Notes: generated by a model from the letters alone, not told the origin. A stretch of DNA of 64,000 nt from DATHTK01 sp035463295 (GCA_035463295.1 DATHTK010000102.1:1-64000); one strand, 5' to 3'; shown: positions 24,843 through 32,962, counted from the first letter of the stretch. Program-made: numbers and translations.

Positions 24843-25913
24843 CTACAGCTCCTCCCGGAGGGCGACGACGAGCCGCTCGTTCTCGGCCGTGCCCCGCACC
24901 GCGACCCGGAAGTATCCCGGCCCGAGCCCCAAGAACGGCTCGCAACCCCGGACGAGCACGCCGCGTCCGGCGAGTCGCTCGGGGAGGCCCTCGGGGCCGC
25001 GCACGAGGAGGTAGTTCGCCGCTCCGGGGAACGGGGTGAGGCCCGGGAGGTCCATCAGCTGTCCGTAGAGGGTCGCGCGCAGGCGGCGCACCCCGGCCAC
25101 GGTGGCCGCAACGAAGTGCGGGTCGCGCACGGCGGCCACGCCCGCGGCGGCAGCGACGGCATTCACGGACCACGAAGGCTGGAAGCGCCGGAGTCGCTCC
25201 GGCTCGTCGCAGACCAGGCAACCCAGCCGCAGACCCGGTATCGCGAAGAACTTGGTGAGCGAACGGGCGACGTAGAGTCCCTCGCCCGCCTCCGAGACGA
25301 CGCTCGTAGCGGGGGCGAAGTCGGCGAAGGCTTCGTCGACGACCAGCGCGCCGCCGCTGCCGCGCACGCGCTCGGCCAGAGCGCGTACCTGTTCGCGCGA
25401 GAGCGCCTCGCCGGTCGGGTTGTTCGGGTTGCATAGAAAGACCAGCGCCGCGCTCTCCAACCCTTCGAAGGAGGCGGGGTCCGGCAGGAAGTCGTCTTCC
25501 GGACGCCGGACCACACGGCGCACGGGCCGCAGACCGGCAGCCCGAGCGGCGGTTGCGTACTCGCTGAAGGTCGGCTCGAGCACGAGGGCCTCTCCCCCCG
25601 CAGCGGCGGCGCGGGCCGCGAGAAACAGCGCTTCGGCGCCGCCGTTCGTCGGCAGGACCTTTTCCGGGGTCACGCCCAGGTACTCACCCAGCGCGGTGCG
25701 CAACGGTCGGTACCCCAGGTCCGGGTAGCGGTCCGACGCTTCGTCTATGGCTCGCCGAGCCGCCTCCAGTGCTTGCGGGGGCGCCCCGAGCGGGTTTACG
25801 TTCTGGCTGAAATCCAGCAGGTCGTCGGTGGTGATGTCGAGCGCGCGGGATACCTCGGCGCCATGCGCCCCGTGGTGCCGACCGCCAGCGTGCTCGGCCC
25901 AGCCGCTAACCAC
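24843..25913 (-). CDS. cobC: Pyridoxal-phosphate aminotransferase-fold enzyme, threonine-phosphate decarboxylase type (CobC/CobD)
   Basis: 356 residues of fold-type I. Motifs: DFSQNVNPLGAPPQAL at the N-terminus (family D.S.N.NP.G.P), YPDLGYRPLRTALGEYLGV, VFLCNPNNPTG, VVDEAFADFAP and the PLP-lysine segment ARSLTKFFAIPGLRLG. In the cob cluster the role is L-threonine-O-3-phosphate decarboxylase, making (R)-1-amino-2-propanol phosphate for the nucleotide loop. The close relative histidinol-phosphate aminotransferase is the alternative, but DFSQNVNP and the cob neighbours argue against it. Overlaps cbiB by 8 bp. Confidence 0.87.
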   Translation of the reverse strand: MVSGWAEHAGGRHHGAHGAEVSRALDITTDDLLDFSQNVNPLGAPPQALEAARRAIDEASDRYPDLGYRPLRTALGEYLGVTPEKVLPTNGGAEALFLAARAAAAGGEALVLEPTFSEYATAARAAGLRPVRRVVRRPEDDFLPDPASFEGLESAALVFLCNPNNPTGEALSREQVRALAERVRGSGGALVVDEAFADFAPATSVVSEAGEGLYVARSLTKFFAIPGLRLGCLVCDEPERLRRFQPSWSVNAVAAAAGVAAVRDPHFVAATVAGVRRLRATLYGQLMDLPGLTPFPGAANYLLVRGPEGLPERLAGRGVLVRGCEPFLGLGPGYFRVAVRGTAENERLVVALREEL

Positions 25914-26841
25914 CCGGGCCTCCGCCGCTGCGAAGAACTAGCGAGACCCCGACGATAATAAGGCAGCAACGCCGCATGAGCGCGACGGAGCGTCCGATGT
26001 CCTCCGGGCGCGGGCGGCGGCCGTCGCCGAGCACGGGCCCCTCGCGGCTTACGCCGCCGTAGGAGTTGGTCCCGCCGAGACGCACTCCCAGCGCTCCGGC
26101 GAAGGCGGCCTCGACGCGGCCCGCGTTCGGGCTGGCGGTGAGGGGACCGTAGCGCCACGCCGACCGGAGGGTCGCCCGCGGTTTTCCCGAAGCGGCGGCG
26201 ACGGCGAGGACCGTAGCTCGGGCCGGCACGAGGTTGGCGAGGTCGTCCAGGCGGGCGGAGGCCCAACCGAGTCGGGCGTAGGGCTCCGCTTTGTAGCCGA
26301 CCATAGAATCCAAGGTGTTCACGGCCTTGTATGCTAGCGCGCCCGGGGCGCCGAACGCGACACCGTAGAGCATCGGGGCTACGACGGCGTCGCTCGTGTT
26401 CTCGGCGACCGACTCGATGGCGGCGCGGGCCGCGTCGGCGGCGGAGAGGTGGGCGGTGTCCCGCCCGACGAAGTGCCCGACGCGGCCGCGGGCCACTTCG
26501 AGATCCCCCGCCCGAAGCGCGCTCTCGACCGGTACGGCGGCCCCGGCGAGCCCGCGCATCGAGAGGGTAGTCGAGATCAGGGCCGCTTCCATTGCTCCCC
26601 GCCAAGAGCTTGGCGTTGCGGAGACGAGAGCCCTGGTCGCAACAAACACGAGTGCGGGCAGCGAGACGGCGAGCGCGCCCCCGGCCAGGCGCCGGGGGAT
26701 GGAGCCTTCTAGCGCAGACCGTTCGACGGCCGAGATCGCGCGTCCCATCATCACCGTCGGGTGCAACGCTTCGGGGGGCTCGCCGAAGAGCGCATCCAGG
26801 AGCAACGCCGCCGCCACGACCCGTCCGCGGTGCGGTCTCAT
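25906..26841 (-). CDS. cbiB: Adenosylcobinamide-phosphate synthase
   Basis: 311-residue membrane protein with several hydrophobic helices. Signatures: LLLDALFGEPPEALHPTVMMG at the start (LD...G.P....HP....G), FVGRDTAHLSAADAARAAIE, ESVAENTSDAVVAPMLY and AYKAVNTLDSMVGYK. CbiB/CobD ligates aminopropanol (phosphate) to adenosylcobyric acid. Its substrate is made by the product of the gene it overlaps by 8 bp. It overlaps the upstream membrane-protein gene by 4 bp (ATGA), so translation through the set is coupled. Confidence 0.9.
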   Translation of the reverse strand: MRPHRGRVVAAALLLDALFGEPPEALHPTVMMGRAISAVERSALEGSIPRRLAGGALAVSLPALVFVATRALVSATPSSWRGAMEAALISTTLSMRGLAGAAVPVESALRAGDLEVARGRVGHFVGRDTAHLSAADAARAAIESVAENTSDAVVAPMLYGVAFGAPGALAYKAVNTLDSMVGYKAEPYARLGWASARLDDLANLVPARATVLAVAAASGKPRATLRSAWRYGPLTASPNAGRVEAAFAGALGVRLGGTNSYGGVSREGPVLGDGRRPRPEDIGRSVALMRRCCLIIVGVSLVLRSGGGPGG

Positions 26842-27437
26842 TCCACGCGGGGTTTATCGTCGCTCGACGGGGCGTCGGTGCGTCCGCGGAGGAAGCCCAC
26901 CAGGGCACCGAGCGTCCCCAGCAAGATCGCGCGCAGGACGAAGTTGGTGATCGAACGCCCCAGGTCCCAGAGAACCGGGGGCTGGAGGTTGCGCTCGATC
27001 TCCTCGGCGGTCGGCAGCGGGGGCGGCTCGTCGAGCTCGCTGGCGACCTCCTTATCGTAGGCTGCGATGCCGGGGGCGGCCTCACCGGCGTAGACGCGGA
27101 GCTCGTCGGCGAAGAGCGTAGCGTTCAGGGCGGTCAGAAAGAGGAGCACGAAACCCACCATGACGGCCACGACCGTCGCAGCCAGGGTGCAGTCGCGCAC
27201 CAGCAGCGACCGGTAGGTCGCGTCCGGGTCGAGCCGCGTCGGCCGCACCCGCAGGGCGGCCAGGATGCCCAGAAAGAGGTAAGAAGCGAGAGCGAACTGG
27301 GTCCGAAACCCCTCGACGGCGGCGAGCATCCAATCCGGGATGCTCCGTGGGTCGATCAGGAGAAAGCGGAGGTCGGCGAGAAGGGCCACGACGACCGCGA
27401 TCGAGCCGTAGAAAAATCCTGTTCGTAGCGGTCCCAA
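26838..27437 (-). CDS. Unknown membrane protein heading the cobalamin cluster
   Basis: 199 residues, four probable membrane helices: about 5-30, 45-62, 85-105 (ATVVAVMVGFVLLFLTALN) and 165-185 (NFVLRAILLGTLGALVGFLRG). Between helices three and four is a ~60-residue soluble loop with proline-rich SELDEPPPLPTAEEIE. The tail is acidic. No family is recognised. The stop overlaps the cbiB start (ATGA), which ties its translation to the cob genes. It could be a cobalt/corrinoid transport accessory or simply a hitchhiker; the sequence does not decide. Confidence 0.7.
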   Translation of the reverse strand: MGPLRTGFFYGSIAVVVALLADLRFLLIDPRSIPDWMLAAVEGFRTQFALASYLFLGILAALRVRPTRLDPDATYRSLLVRDCTLAATVVAVMVGFVLLFLTALNATLFADELRVYAGEAAPGIAAYDKEVASELDEPPPLPTAEEIERNLQPPVLWDLGRSITNFVLRAILLGTLGALVGFLRGRTDAPSSDDKPRVE

Positions 27438-27558
27438 TGCATCTCCCGCGATTAGAATCCGGTTGCGAACGGCCAGAATACAACATCCCCCACGGGGGGA
27501 CTGTGAACTAGCCCGTCAGTACTTCAGCCGAAGTCCGGGCGGTGGTCCCTCGGGGACG

Positions 27559-27577
27559 TTCGTGGAGTGTCCACGAA
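27559..27577 (-). terminator. Short hairpin between ydcF-like gene and cob cluster
   Basis: TTCGTGGA / TCCACGAA, perfect 8-bp arms with a 3-nt loop, 28 bp after the stop of the upstream gene on the minus strand and 120 bp before the cob cluster begins. Probably separates the two transcripts. The rest of the 27438-27604 spacer holds no B12-box sequence that I can find. Confidence 0.5.
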
Positions 27578-27604
27578 GGATCGGAGACAGCGCCGCGAAG
27601 ACAC

Positions 27605-28207
27605 CTACAACTCCCGTCGGGAGCCGACACCGTGCCGGGCCCGGTACCAGAGCAGTGCTCCCGCCTCCCGCGCCAGCTGACCCCGGCGTGACCACTTCTT
27701 GCGCCACATCGGGCTGCTGTAGACCGGCTCCGGCCACGCGACGAGACCGGTCTCCGCGAAGGCGGCGACGGTTCTTACGCAGTGCAGTGGGTCCGTCACG
27801 GCCAGCACCTCGTCCACCCCCAACTCACGCGCCATCCGCGAGACCAGGAGCGCAGAATCCCAGGTGCTGGCGGCCTTCTCTTCGAGGAGTATGGCCGCTT
27901 CCGGCACTCCCTCTTCGAGCAGGATCCGACGCATCACCTCGGCCTCTGACGGCGGGTGCTCGCCGAGGCCGCCGGTGGGTATCAGGAGATCCAGGTCCCC
28001 CTTGAGGTAGAGGCGAGCGGCGTGGCGGGTGCGAGCGTCCAGGGTTCGGCTCGGCCTCCGCCCCGAGAGGACCTGGGCGCCGAGCACCACGGCGACCCTC
28101 GTATGCCGTGCTCTCTCTGGGGACGGGTGCGGCAACTGGCCTCCCCGGTAGACCCGCGTCAGGGCGATGAGGTCGCCAGCTATCTCGCGCGCCCCCGGCA
28201 GCCTCAC
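27605..28207 (-). CDS. YdcF/DUF218 family protein
   Basis: 200 residues. DUF218 pattern: VAVVLGAQVLSGRRPSRTLDAR, AARLYLKGDLDLLIPTGG, EVMRRILLEEGVPEAAILLE, ASTWDSALLVSRMA, and VLAVTDPLHCVRTVAAFAET. The family (SanA, ElyC, YdcF) is linked to envelope or S-adenosylmethionine-binding roles; members usually carry a membrane anchor, which is not obvious here. Starts inside the end of mobA (4-bp ATGA overlap), giving a prsW-mobA-ydcF transcript. Confidence 0.82.
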   Translation of the reverse strand: MRLPGAREIAGDLIALTRVYRGGQLPHPSPERARHTRVAVVLGAQVLSGRRPSRTLDARTRHAARLYLKGDLDLLIPTGGLGEHPPSEAEVMRRILLEEGVPEAAILLEEKAASTWDSALLVSRMARELGVDEVLAVTDPLHCVRTVAAFAETGLVAWPEPVYSSPMWRKKWSRRGQLAREAGALLWYRARHGVGSRREL

Positions 28208-28818
28208 GGTGAGCCCCCGCAGCGGGCCCTGGCCCGTTCCAGGTCCTCCGGCGAGTTGACGTTCATCAGAAAGAGCCCCGGGTCGCCGAACCGCGCCAGG
28301 GCACCGTCGTCGAGGTACTCGACGCGCGGAAGCCGCTCCAGAAAGGTGCGGACGGCCCGCACGCCGTCGTCGAGCGCGGCTTCGACGAGGGGCAGCGTCC
28401 CGCGGTCATAGGCGGCGCAGAGCGGGTGCGTACTCGCCCGGTAGCGCGGTACGACCGCGCAGACGCCCGCGGCCTCGAGGCGTCCGAGGAGGTGGCCGAC
28501 GAGGCTCTGCGGGATAAAAGGCATGTCCCCGGCGGCTACAAAGACGAGTCGGCTTTTCGCCGCGGCGAGCCCGGCCTCCAAGCCGGCGAGAGGGCCCTGG
28601 CCGCCCGGTCGCTCGTCGGTAATCCACCGTAGCCCTTCGAGGGGGAGGACGGTCTTTCCCCCGACGGCCAGCAGGTCCGTGCACGGTGAAGCCAGCGCGT
28701 CGTATACGCGGCGGAGCAGGGGCACGCCGCATATCTCGAGGAGGAGCTTGTCGCATCCCATCCTGCGGCTCTCACCCCCGGCGAGAATTGCCGCGGAGGC
28801 CCTTCCGCGGGGGCTCAG
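28204..28818 (-). CDS. mobA: Molybdenum cofactor guanylyltransferase
   Basis: 204 residues if started at 28818. The nucleotide-binding signature reads AAILAGGESRRMGCDKLLLE, followed by DERPGGQGPLAGLEAGLAAA and FVAAGDMPFI. MobA links GMP to molybdopterin. The first ordinary start, ATG at 28761, would delete the LAGGxSxRMG half of the signature. Upstream in frame there is no ATG, GTG or TTG, only a CTG at 28818 whose last two bases overlap the TGA of prsW (CTGA). A CTG start coupled to prsW termination is the simplest reading. No other molybdopterin gene is in the window. Confidence 0.85.
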   Translation of the reverse strand: MSPRGRASAAILAGGESRRMGCDKLLLEICGVPLLRRVYDALASPCTDLLAVGGKTVLPLEGLRWITDERPGGQGPLAGLEAGLAAAKSRLVFVAAGDMPFIPQSLVGHLLGRLEAAGVCAVVPRYRASTHPLCAAYDRGTLPLVEAALDDGVRAVRTFLERLPRVEYLDDGALARFGDPGLFLMNVNSPEDLERARARCGGSP

Positions 28819-29807
28819 ACGCCCATCCGCGGGGTCAACTGGCGTCTCGAGTCCAGCAGCTCGCGCCGCAGCGCGCTCACGCGGGCCTCGCGCGCGAGGC
28901 TGTACGAGCGCCGGAGCAAGAGCTTCGAGATCGCCAGGTCCACGGCCACCGCGTGCAGTTTACGGGCGGCGAGCCAGGTGCCGAGCTTGCCGGAGAGTAT
29001 CAGGCGCAGATAGTAGCCGGTCCTGCGGAAGTAGGTCGGGATAATGGCATACTCCTCGGGGGTGATCGTCCCGTCGGCCACCTCGCCTCGCAGCTCGGTG
29101 CGGATCGCGCGCCGCTCGATGGCGAGCCAGACGACGATGGTGAGGAGGTAGCCGAGCACGACGAAGAAGAGGATGACGTATGCCAGGCCGCCGAAGAGGG
29201 TCGCCGTGAAGTTGAAGGTCGCGTGCAGGGCTATGGCCGCCAGGAGCCCCAGCACGGGCGGGACGGGGCGCAGGGCACGGTAACGGACGTAGGGGATGAG
29301 CCCGATCCCGATCCCGGTCATCGAGGCGAAGGCGGCGTGGGCGAAACCGCCGAAGACGCGGCGCATCACGAAGATGTCCGGCCCGAACTGCAACCCGTAG
29401 AGAATGTCCTCGGCGATCGCGAACCCGAAGCCGACGGCCGAGCCGTAGACGATGCCGTCCATGACGCCGGCGAACTCGATGACGCCGCGCTGTCGCGTCG
29501 CCACGTAGGAGACGACGAAGACGATCAGCAGGGCGAGTCCCTTGGCGCACTCCTCGATCACCGGCGCCGCGACGACCGCGGTGAAGAAGTTGGCGATCTG
29601 CATGTCCTGAGTGATCGTCGCCAGCGTGAACGTGAAGAGCGTGTTGAAGATGAGCGAGATCGTCGTCGCGACCGCGAAGCCCCAGATAAAGACCGGCAGG
29701 ACGTAGCGCAGCGGCTCCCGCTCGTAGAGGTCTATCCCCCGGATAAAGAGCAGGTAGAGCACGCTCTGCAGAAGGCCGGCCCCGACGAGCTGGGCGCTCA
29801 GGTCCAC
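28815..29807 (-). CDS. PrsW family intramembrane metalloprotease
   Basis: 330 residues from the GTG at 29807; the open frame runs far further upstream only as antisense to the flavin reductase and RidA genes. About eight membrane helices. PrsW signatures: VAAPVIEECAKGLALL (EExxK), GSAVGFGFAIAEDILY, GGFAHAAFASMTG (HxxF) and ALHATFNFTAT. PrsW proteases cut anti-sigma factors in the membrane. No sigma/anti-sigma pair is adjacent. The C-terminal 90 residues form a soluble helical tail. A TATACT element at 29853-29858 probably drives it. Confidence 0.85.
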   Translation of the reverse strand: MDLSAQLVGAGLLQSVLYLLFIRGIDLYEREPLRYVLPVFIWGFAVATTISLIFNTLFTFTLATITQDMQIANFFTAVVAAPVIEECAKGLALLIVFVVSYVATRQRGVIEFAGVMDGIVYGSAVGFGFAIAEDILYGLQFGPDIFVMRRVFGGFAHAAFASMTGIGIGLIPYVRYRALRPVPPVLGLLAAIALHATFNFTATLFGGLAYVILFFVVLGYLLTIVVWLAIERRAIRTELRGEVADGTITPEEYAIIPTYFRRTGYYLRLILSGKLGTWLAARKLHAVAVDLAISKLLLRRSYSLAREARVSALRRELLDSRRQLTPRMGV

Positions 29808-29852
29808 GGCGGCGCGTATCTCCGTAGTGCCAGTAAGAGGAACACGGGCAGC

Positions 29853-29876
29853 AGTATACCCGCCCCCTGGTAGAAT
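29853..29876. promoter_or_regulatory. Divergent -10 elements between prsW and flavin reductase
   Basis: TATACT on the minus strand (29858-29853) faces prsW; TAGAAT on the plus strand (29871-29876) faces the flavin reductase gene, 28 nt before its start. The two lie back to back within 24 bp, so the transcripts start almost at one place. No good -35 hexamer is seen for either. Confidence 0.5.
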
Positions 29877-29903
29877 ACTCTTGACCGCGTAAAGAGGAGC
29901 GCG

Positions 29904-30398
29904 TTGGAGAGAGACGTTCACGACCAGAACTCGATACTCGGCGCGGTGCGCCACCTCACGCACGGGGTCTACGTGCTCGGCAGCCGGCGGGGCCGCCAGT
30001 CGAACGCGATGACGGCCTCGTGGGTGATGCAGACCTCCGAGCGCCCCACCTGCGTGGCGGTCGCCGTCCGCGACGACCGCTACACGCGCGACCTCGTCCT
30101 GGAGAGCACCACCTTCGCCCTGAGCATACTGCGCGAGGATCAGGTGGACATCGCCACCCATTTCTCCGAGACGAGCGGCGAGTACCACGACAAGCTCGTG
30201 GGCCTGCCCTACGGCCTGACCCCCGGCGGCTCGCCGTTCCTCCTCGACTGCCTCGCCTACCTCGACTGCAAGGTGCTGGACACGGTGCGCTCCGGAGACC
30301 ACACGGTCATCGTCGGGGAGGTCACCGCGGGCGACGTCCTGGACGACAGCTACCCCCTCATCTACGACCCCACCGAATACGAAGAGGCCCTGCGCTAG
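29904..30398 (+). CDS. Flavin reductase-like (FMN-binding split barrel) protein
   Basis: 164 residues, typical of the flavin_reduct family: TASWVMQTSERPTCVAVAV (FMN contact, N-terminal T/S-x-N-A-M-T-A-S block QSNAMTASWV), FALSILREDQVDIATHFS, then DCLAYLDCKVLDTVRSGDHT and VIVGEVTAGDVLD. Such proteins reduce FMN/FAD with NAD(P)H for a partner monooxygenase or bind flavin as diflavin-like oxidoreductases. TTG start with AGAGGAG upstream. The RidA gene begins at the base after its stop, so the two form an operon. Confidence 0.85.
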   Translation: MERDVHDQNSILGAVRHLTHGVYVLGSRRGRQSNAMTASWVMQTSERPTCVAVAVRDDRYTRDLVLESTTFALSILREDQVDIATHFSETSGEYHDKLVGLPYGLTPGGSPFLLDCLAYLDCKVLDTVRSGDHTVIVGEVTAGDVLDDSYPLIYDPTEYEEALR

Positions 30399-30866
30399 GT
30401 GGCCCCGTCCCCCCAAGAGAGGCTCCGCGAGCTCGGCCTCGAACTCCCCGCCGTCCCGGCTCCGGCCGGCTCCTACGTCCCGGCGACGCGGACGGGGAGC
30501 CTGGTCTTCACCGCCGGCCAGCTCCCGTTCGAGGGCGGCGAGCTCCGCCAGACCGGCAGGGTCGGCGAGGAGGTAACCCCGGAGGAAGCCGAGCGCGCCG
30601 CCCGGCTCTGCGCCCTCGGCGCGCTCGCAGCCGCCGCATCCGCGGCCGGCGGTCTGGACAACATAAGCCGGGTCGTCAAGGTGACCGGCTTCGTCGCTTC
30701 CGGCCGCGACTTCAACGGCCAACCACAGGTCCTAAACGGCGCCTCTGACCTCCTCGGCGAGGTCTTCGGCGAGGCCGGGCTGCACGCTCGCTCGGCCGTC
30801 GGGGTGGCTGAGTTGCCGCTCGGCGCGCCGGTGGAGGTCGAGCTGATCGTCGAGATAAAGGGCTGA
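30399..30866 (+). CDS. RidA (YjgF/YER057c/UK114) family protein
   Basis: 155 residues, the longer subgroup of the family (typical RidA is ~130). Signatures: VFTAGQLPFEGGELRQTGRVG, EEAERAARLCALGALAAA, ISRVVKVTGFVASGRDF, GLHARSAVGVAELPLGAPVEVELIVE. RidA proteins hydrolyse reactive enamine/imine intermediates; the arginine in HARSAVGV is the conserved active-site Arg. GTG start directly follows the flavin reductase stop. An inverted repeat ends the pair. Confidence 0.88.
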   Translation: MAPSPQERLRELGLELPAVPAPAGSYVPATRTGSLVFTAGQLPFEGGELRQTGRVGEEVTPEEAERAARLCALGALAAAASAAGGLDNISRVVKVTGFVASGRDFNGQPQVLNGASDLLGEVFGEAGLHARSAVGVAELPLGAPVEVELIVEIKG

Positions 30867-30873
30867 TGTACGG

Positions 30874-30888
30874 CACCTCGTCGAGGTG
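30874..30888. terminator. Hairpin after ridA-type gene
   Basis: CACCTCG / CGAGGTG with a single-base loop centre, 7 bp after the stop, followed by a mixed CTTTC stretch. A plausible terminator for the two-gene unit. Confidence 0.5.
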
Positions 30889-30920
30889 ACCTTTCACACA
30901 TAAGCCGAGATCACGCAGGA

Positions 30921-30926
30921 TATAAT
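30921..30926 (+). promoter_or_regulatory. TATAAT -10 box before glutaredoxin
   Basis: A consensus TATAAT 35 bp before the glutaredoxin start, in a 95-bp spacer; no convincing -35. A second TATGAT occurs 13 bp further on. Confidence 0.5.
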
Positions 30927-30961
30927 CCGCTTCCTCAGTATGATACGCCAGGAGGATCGCT

Positions 30962-31213
30962 TTGAGCGCAACCCGAGAGAAGACTGCAGAGATAACGCTC
31001 TACACGGGCGCCTACTGCCCGTACTGTCGCAGAGTGAAGAGCGAACTCGAGCGACTCGGCCTCGACTACGAGCCGGTCAACGCCGATGCCGACGGGCGGA
31101 GCGAGGTCATAAAGCTCTCCGGGCAGCGCGCGATCCCGATCCTGACCATCGAGGACGAGGTGCTCGTCGACTCGACGCGCATTATCCGCGAGCTCCGCAG
31201 ACGCTACGCCTAG
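30962..31213 (+). CDS. Glutaredoxin
   Basis: 83 residues with the thioredoxin fold and dithiol active site AYCPYCRRVK (Cys19, Cys22). The cis-proline segment QRAIPILTIEDE and VLVDSTRIIRELRRRY complete the GrxC-type pattern. Reduces disulfides or glutathionylated proteins in the cytoplasm. TTG start with AGGAGG six nucleotides upstream. Single gene, own promoter. Glutathione is rare in most actinobacteria, so the thiol partner may be different. Confidence 0.9.
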   Translation: MSATREKTAEITLYTGAYCPYCRRVKSELERLGLDYEPVNADADGRSEVIKLSGQRAIPILTIEDEVLVDSTRIIRELRRRYA

Positions 31214-31378
31214 AGCGATCTGCTAGAGGAAATGCTTTCGCGCACCGGGGGTCTCCCGCGGCACGCTTCCGCCTCCGGCTACCCGCGGTCCGCTCTCTGA
31301 TAGCCCGGTACGCCGTATGCTCTCGCCATTGCAGGACCAAGCACGTGCTGCTCGCGGTGCTACGCTCGAGCAGGGGTG

Positions 31379-32200
31379 TTACGCGCGCGGGTCGGCGACC
31401 GGAGGTGAGCTGGCGAGCTCCTCGAGCGCGTAGTTTGCGTAGAAGGCGATCGAGTCGTCCGCTCCGGCCTTCAGAAAGGCGCGGGCCTTGCCGACGGGAT
31501 CTATAATCAGCGTCTCGAACTCCACCACCGGACCCTCGCTCCAGTCCACGCGCGCCTCCCACGAGCCGCGGGTAGCGGCGCTCCGGCGGATCGTCTCCCC
31601 CAGAAAGCAGCCGAGACCACAGACAAGAGCATCCAGAACCGGCGCATCCTCGCCTTCGAGCGCGGCGATCAGGAGTTGCTCGACCAGCGGCAGGTACTCT
31701 GGCTCGCAAGCGAGGTCTACGTCCCAGCGGCGTCTGGCGGCATCGCAGAAGAGCCTGGCGGAGTCCACTGGCCGCACCAGGCTCGCGCGCACCAGGTCGA
31801 GCTGAAAGAGGGCCGCCGGGGTCTTGCCGAAGAGGAACTCCACCTCCCCGGGCACCGGATAGGCGCTCAGGATCTCGAAATCCGCCGCCGCGTGCTCGGA
31901 GGAGCGCAGAACCAAGGCTTTGTTGAGGGTCTCGTCGACTACGGGTCCGGACCACGGCCTCGTCTCCACCTCTACAAAGACGTCGCTGTCCTCTTCGGTG
32001 AGGTGGATAGGAAGTACGGCCTGACCGTAGGGGGAGCTGACCTCCTTGAAGAGCTCGACGATCTCACCGCCGCGCTCCTCGAGCTCGCCCGCTACCCGCA
32101 GGATCGTCGCCGGCCGGGCGGCGTCGGGCTCTATGAAGATCGGCCCGAGGTCCTCGACCCGGACCTCATCCGCGCTACTCTCGCCGCCTCTCCAGAACAT
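31379..32200 (-). CDS. Hypothetical acidic protein, 273 residues
   Basis: Clear coding bias, acidic, no membrane segment or signal. Features: ATILRVAGELEERGGEIVEL, FVEVETRPW, EILSAYPVPGEVEFLFGKTPA in the middle, and ALVCGLGCFLGETIRR with two cysteines near residue 200. The C-terminus repeats a pattern AFLKAGADDSIAFYANYALEE. ATG start with GGGAGG 10 nt upstream; a TAAAAT -10 box lies at 32241-32246 (minus strand). No family is recognised. It is divergent from the histidine-phosphatase gene. Confidence 0.65.
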   Translation of the reverse strand: MFWRGGESSADEVRVEDLGPIFIEPDAARPATILRVAGELEERGGEIVELFKEVSSPYGQAVLPIHLTEEDSDVFVEVETRPWSGPVVDETLNKALVLRSSEHAAADFEILSAYPVPGEVEFLFGKTPAALFQLDLVRASLVRPVDSARLFCDAARRRWDVDLACEPEYLPLVEQLLIAALEGEDAPVLDALVCGLGCFLGETIRRSAATRGSWEARVDWSEGPVVEFETLIIDPVGKARAFLKAGADDSIAFYANYALEELASSPPVADPRA

Positions 32201-32296
32201 ACCGACAGGGCCTCCCGCCTAGAGAACCAAGAACCCGCAGATTTTAGCAGCAGCGGGTGCTTGTCGAAAGCGCGTCCGTGCACTACCCTTACCGCC

Positions 32297-32962
32297 ATGC
32301 ATGCGCTACACGAGCTGGTCCTGGTCCGGCACGGCCAATCCACGGCGAACGCGAGCGGCGTCTGGCAAGGCCAGTCGGAGTATCCCCTCTCGGAGGAGGG
32401 ACGCCTCCAGGCTCGAATGGCGGGATTGGCGCTGCGCGGCGAAAGGTTCGGCGCGATCTACTCCAGCCCCCTCGGGCGGGCGTTCGAGACCGCTGAAATA
32501 ATCGCCCGCGAGGCCGGCCTTACGGTGCCCGTCGTACGGGTCGCCGGTCTGTCCGAGAGGGCCGGCGGCATCCTCGAAGGCAAGACCTGGGCAGAGCAGG
32601 AGGAGCGCAATCCCGAGCTGGCGAAGAAGTTCTTGAGCCTCCCGGAAGAGGAGCGCTGGTCACTCGTAGGGGCCGAGACCGACGGGGAAGTCCTCGCCCG
32701 CTTCGAGAGGGCGATCGCCGAGATCCGGGACCGCCATCCCGGGGGCGAGCGCCTCGTGGTCGTCTCCCACGGCGGCGCGATGCGAGCCTTTCTCAGATCC
32801 CGCTTCGGCCCGGGCGTGCTCCCCGGTACCCAGAGGGCCCCGAACGCCTCCCTCACACGCCTCGCCTGGGGTCTCAACGGCGACGGACCCGATCTGCTCG
32901 AACTGGCCTCCGCCGACCACCTGGCGCCGGGACACGACCTCGGACCGACCACCGTGGAGTGA
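32297..32962 (+). CDS. Histidine phosphatase family protein (phosphoglycerate-mutase-like)
   Basis: 221 residues from the ATG at 32297; the open frame further upstream is antisense to the preceding gene. Catalytic LVLVRHGQSTANASG (phospho-His12), YPLSEEGRLQARMAG, IYSSPLGRAFETAEIIA and the second histidine in VVVSHGGAMRAFL are intact. The group includes phosphoglycerate mutases, alpha-ribazole phosphatase (CobC of enteric bacteria) and broad phosphatases. The size and acidic middle fit the broad phosphatase branch. An alpha-ribazole phosphatase role would suit the cob genes 5 kb away but is speculation. Confidence 0.85.
   Translation: MHALHELVLVRHGQSTANASGVWQGQSEYPLSEEGRLQARMAGLALRGERFGAIYSSPLGRAFETAEIIAREAGLTVPVVRVAGLSERAGGILEGKTWAEQEERNPELAKKFLSLPEEERWSLVGAETDGEVLARFERAIAEIRDRHPGGERLVVVSHGGAMRAFLRSRFGPGVLPGTQRAPNASLTRLAWGLNGDGPDLLELASADHLAPGHDLGPTTVE

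Noticed and set aside
24322..25434. A 370-codon frame that includes cobU
   Set aside because: The upstream ~198 codons are antisense-free but read in the wrong frame of the aminotransferase gene and consist of Arg/Ala/Pro-rich shadow sequence.
27438..27604. Expected cobalamin riboswitch before the cob cluster
   Set aside because: I looked for the B12-box (GCCACTG-type) and the usual pattern on the minus strand and found neither; only a short hairpin is present. A covariance-model scan would be decisive.
28815..30722. A 635-codon continuous minus-strand frame
   Set aside because: Only the last 330 codons are PrsW; the upstream part is antisense to the flavin reductase and RidA genes, which have clear signatures and start signals.
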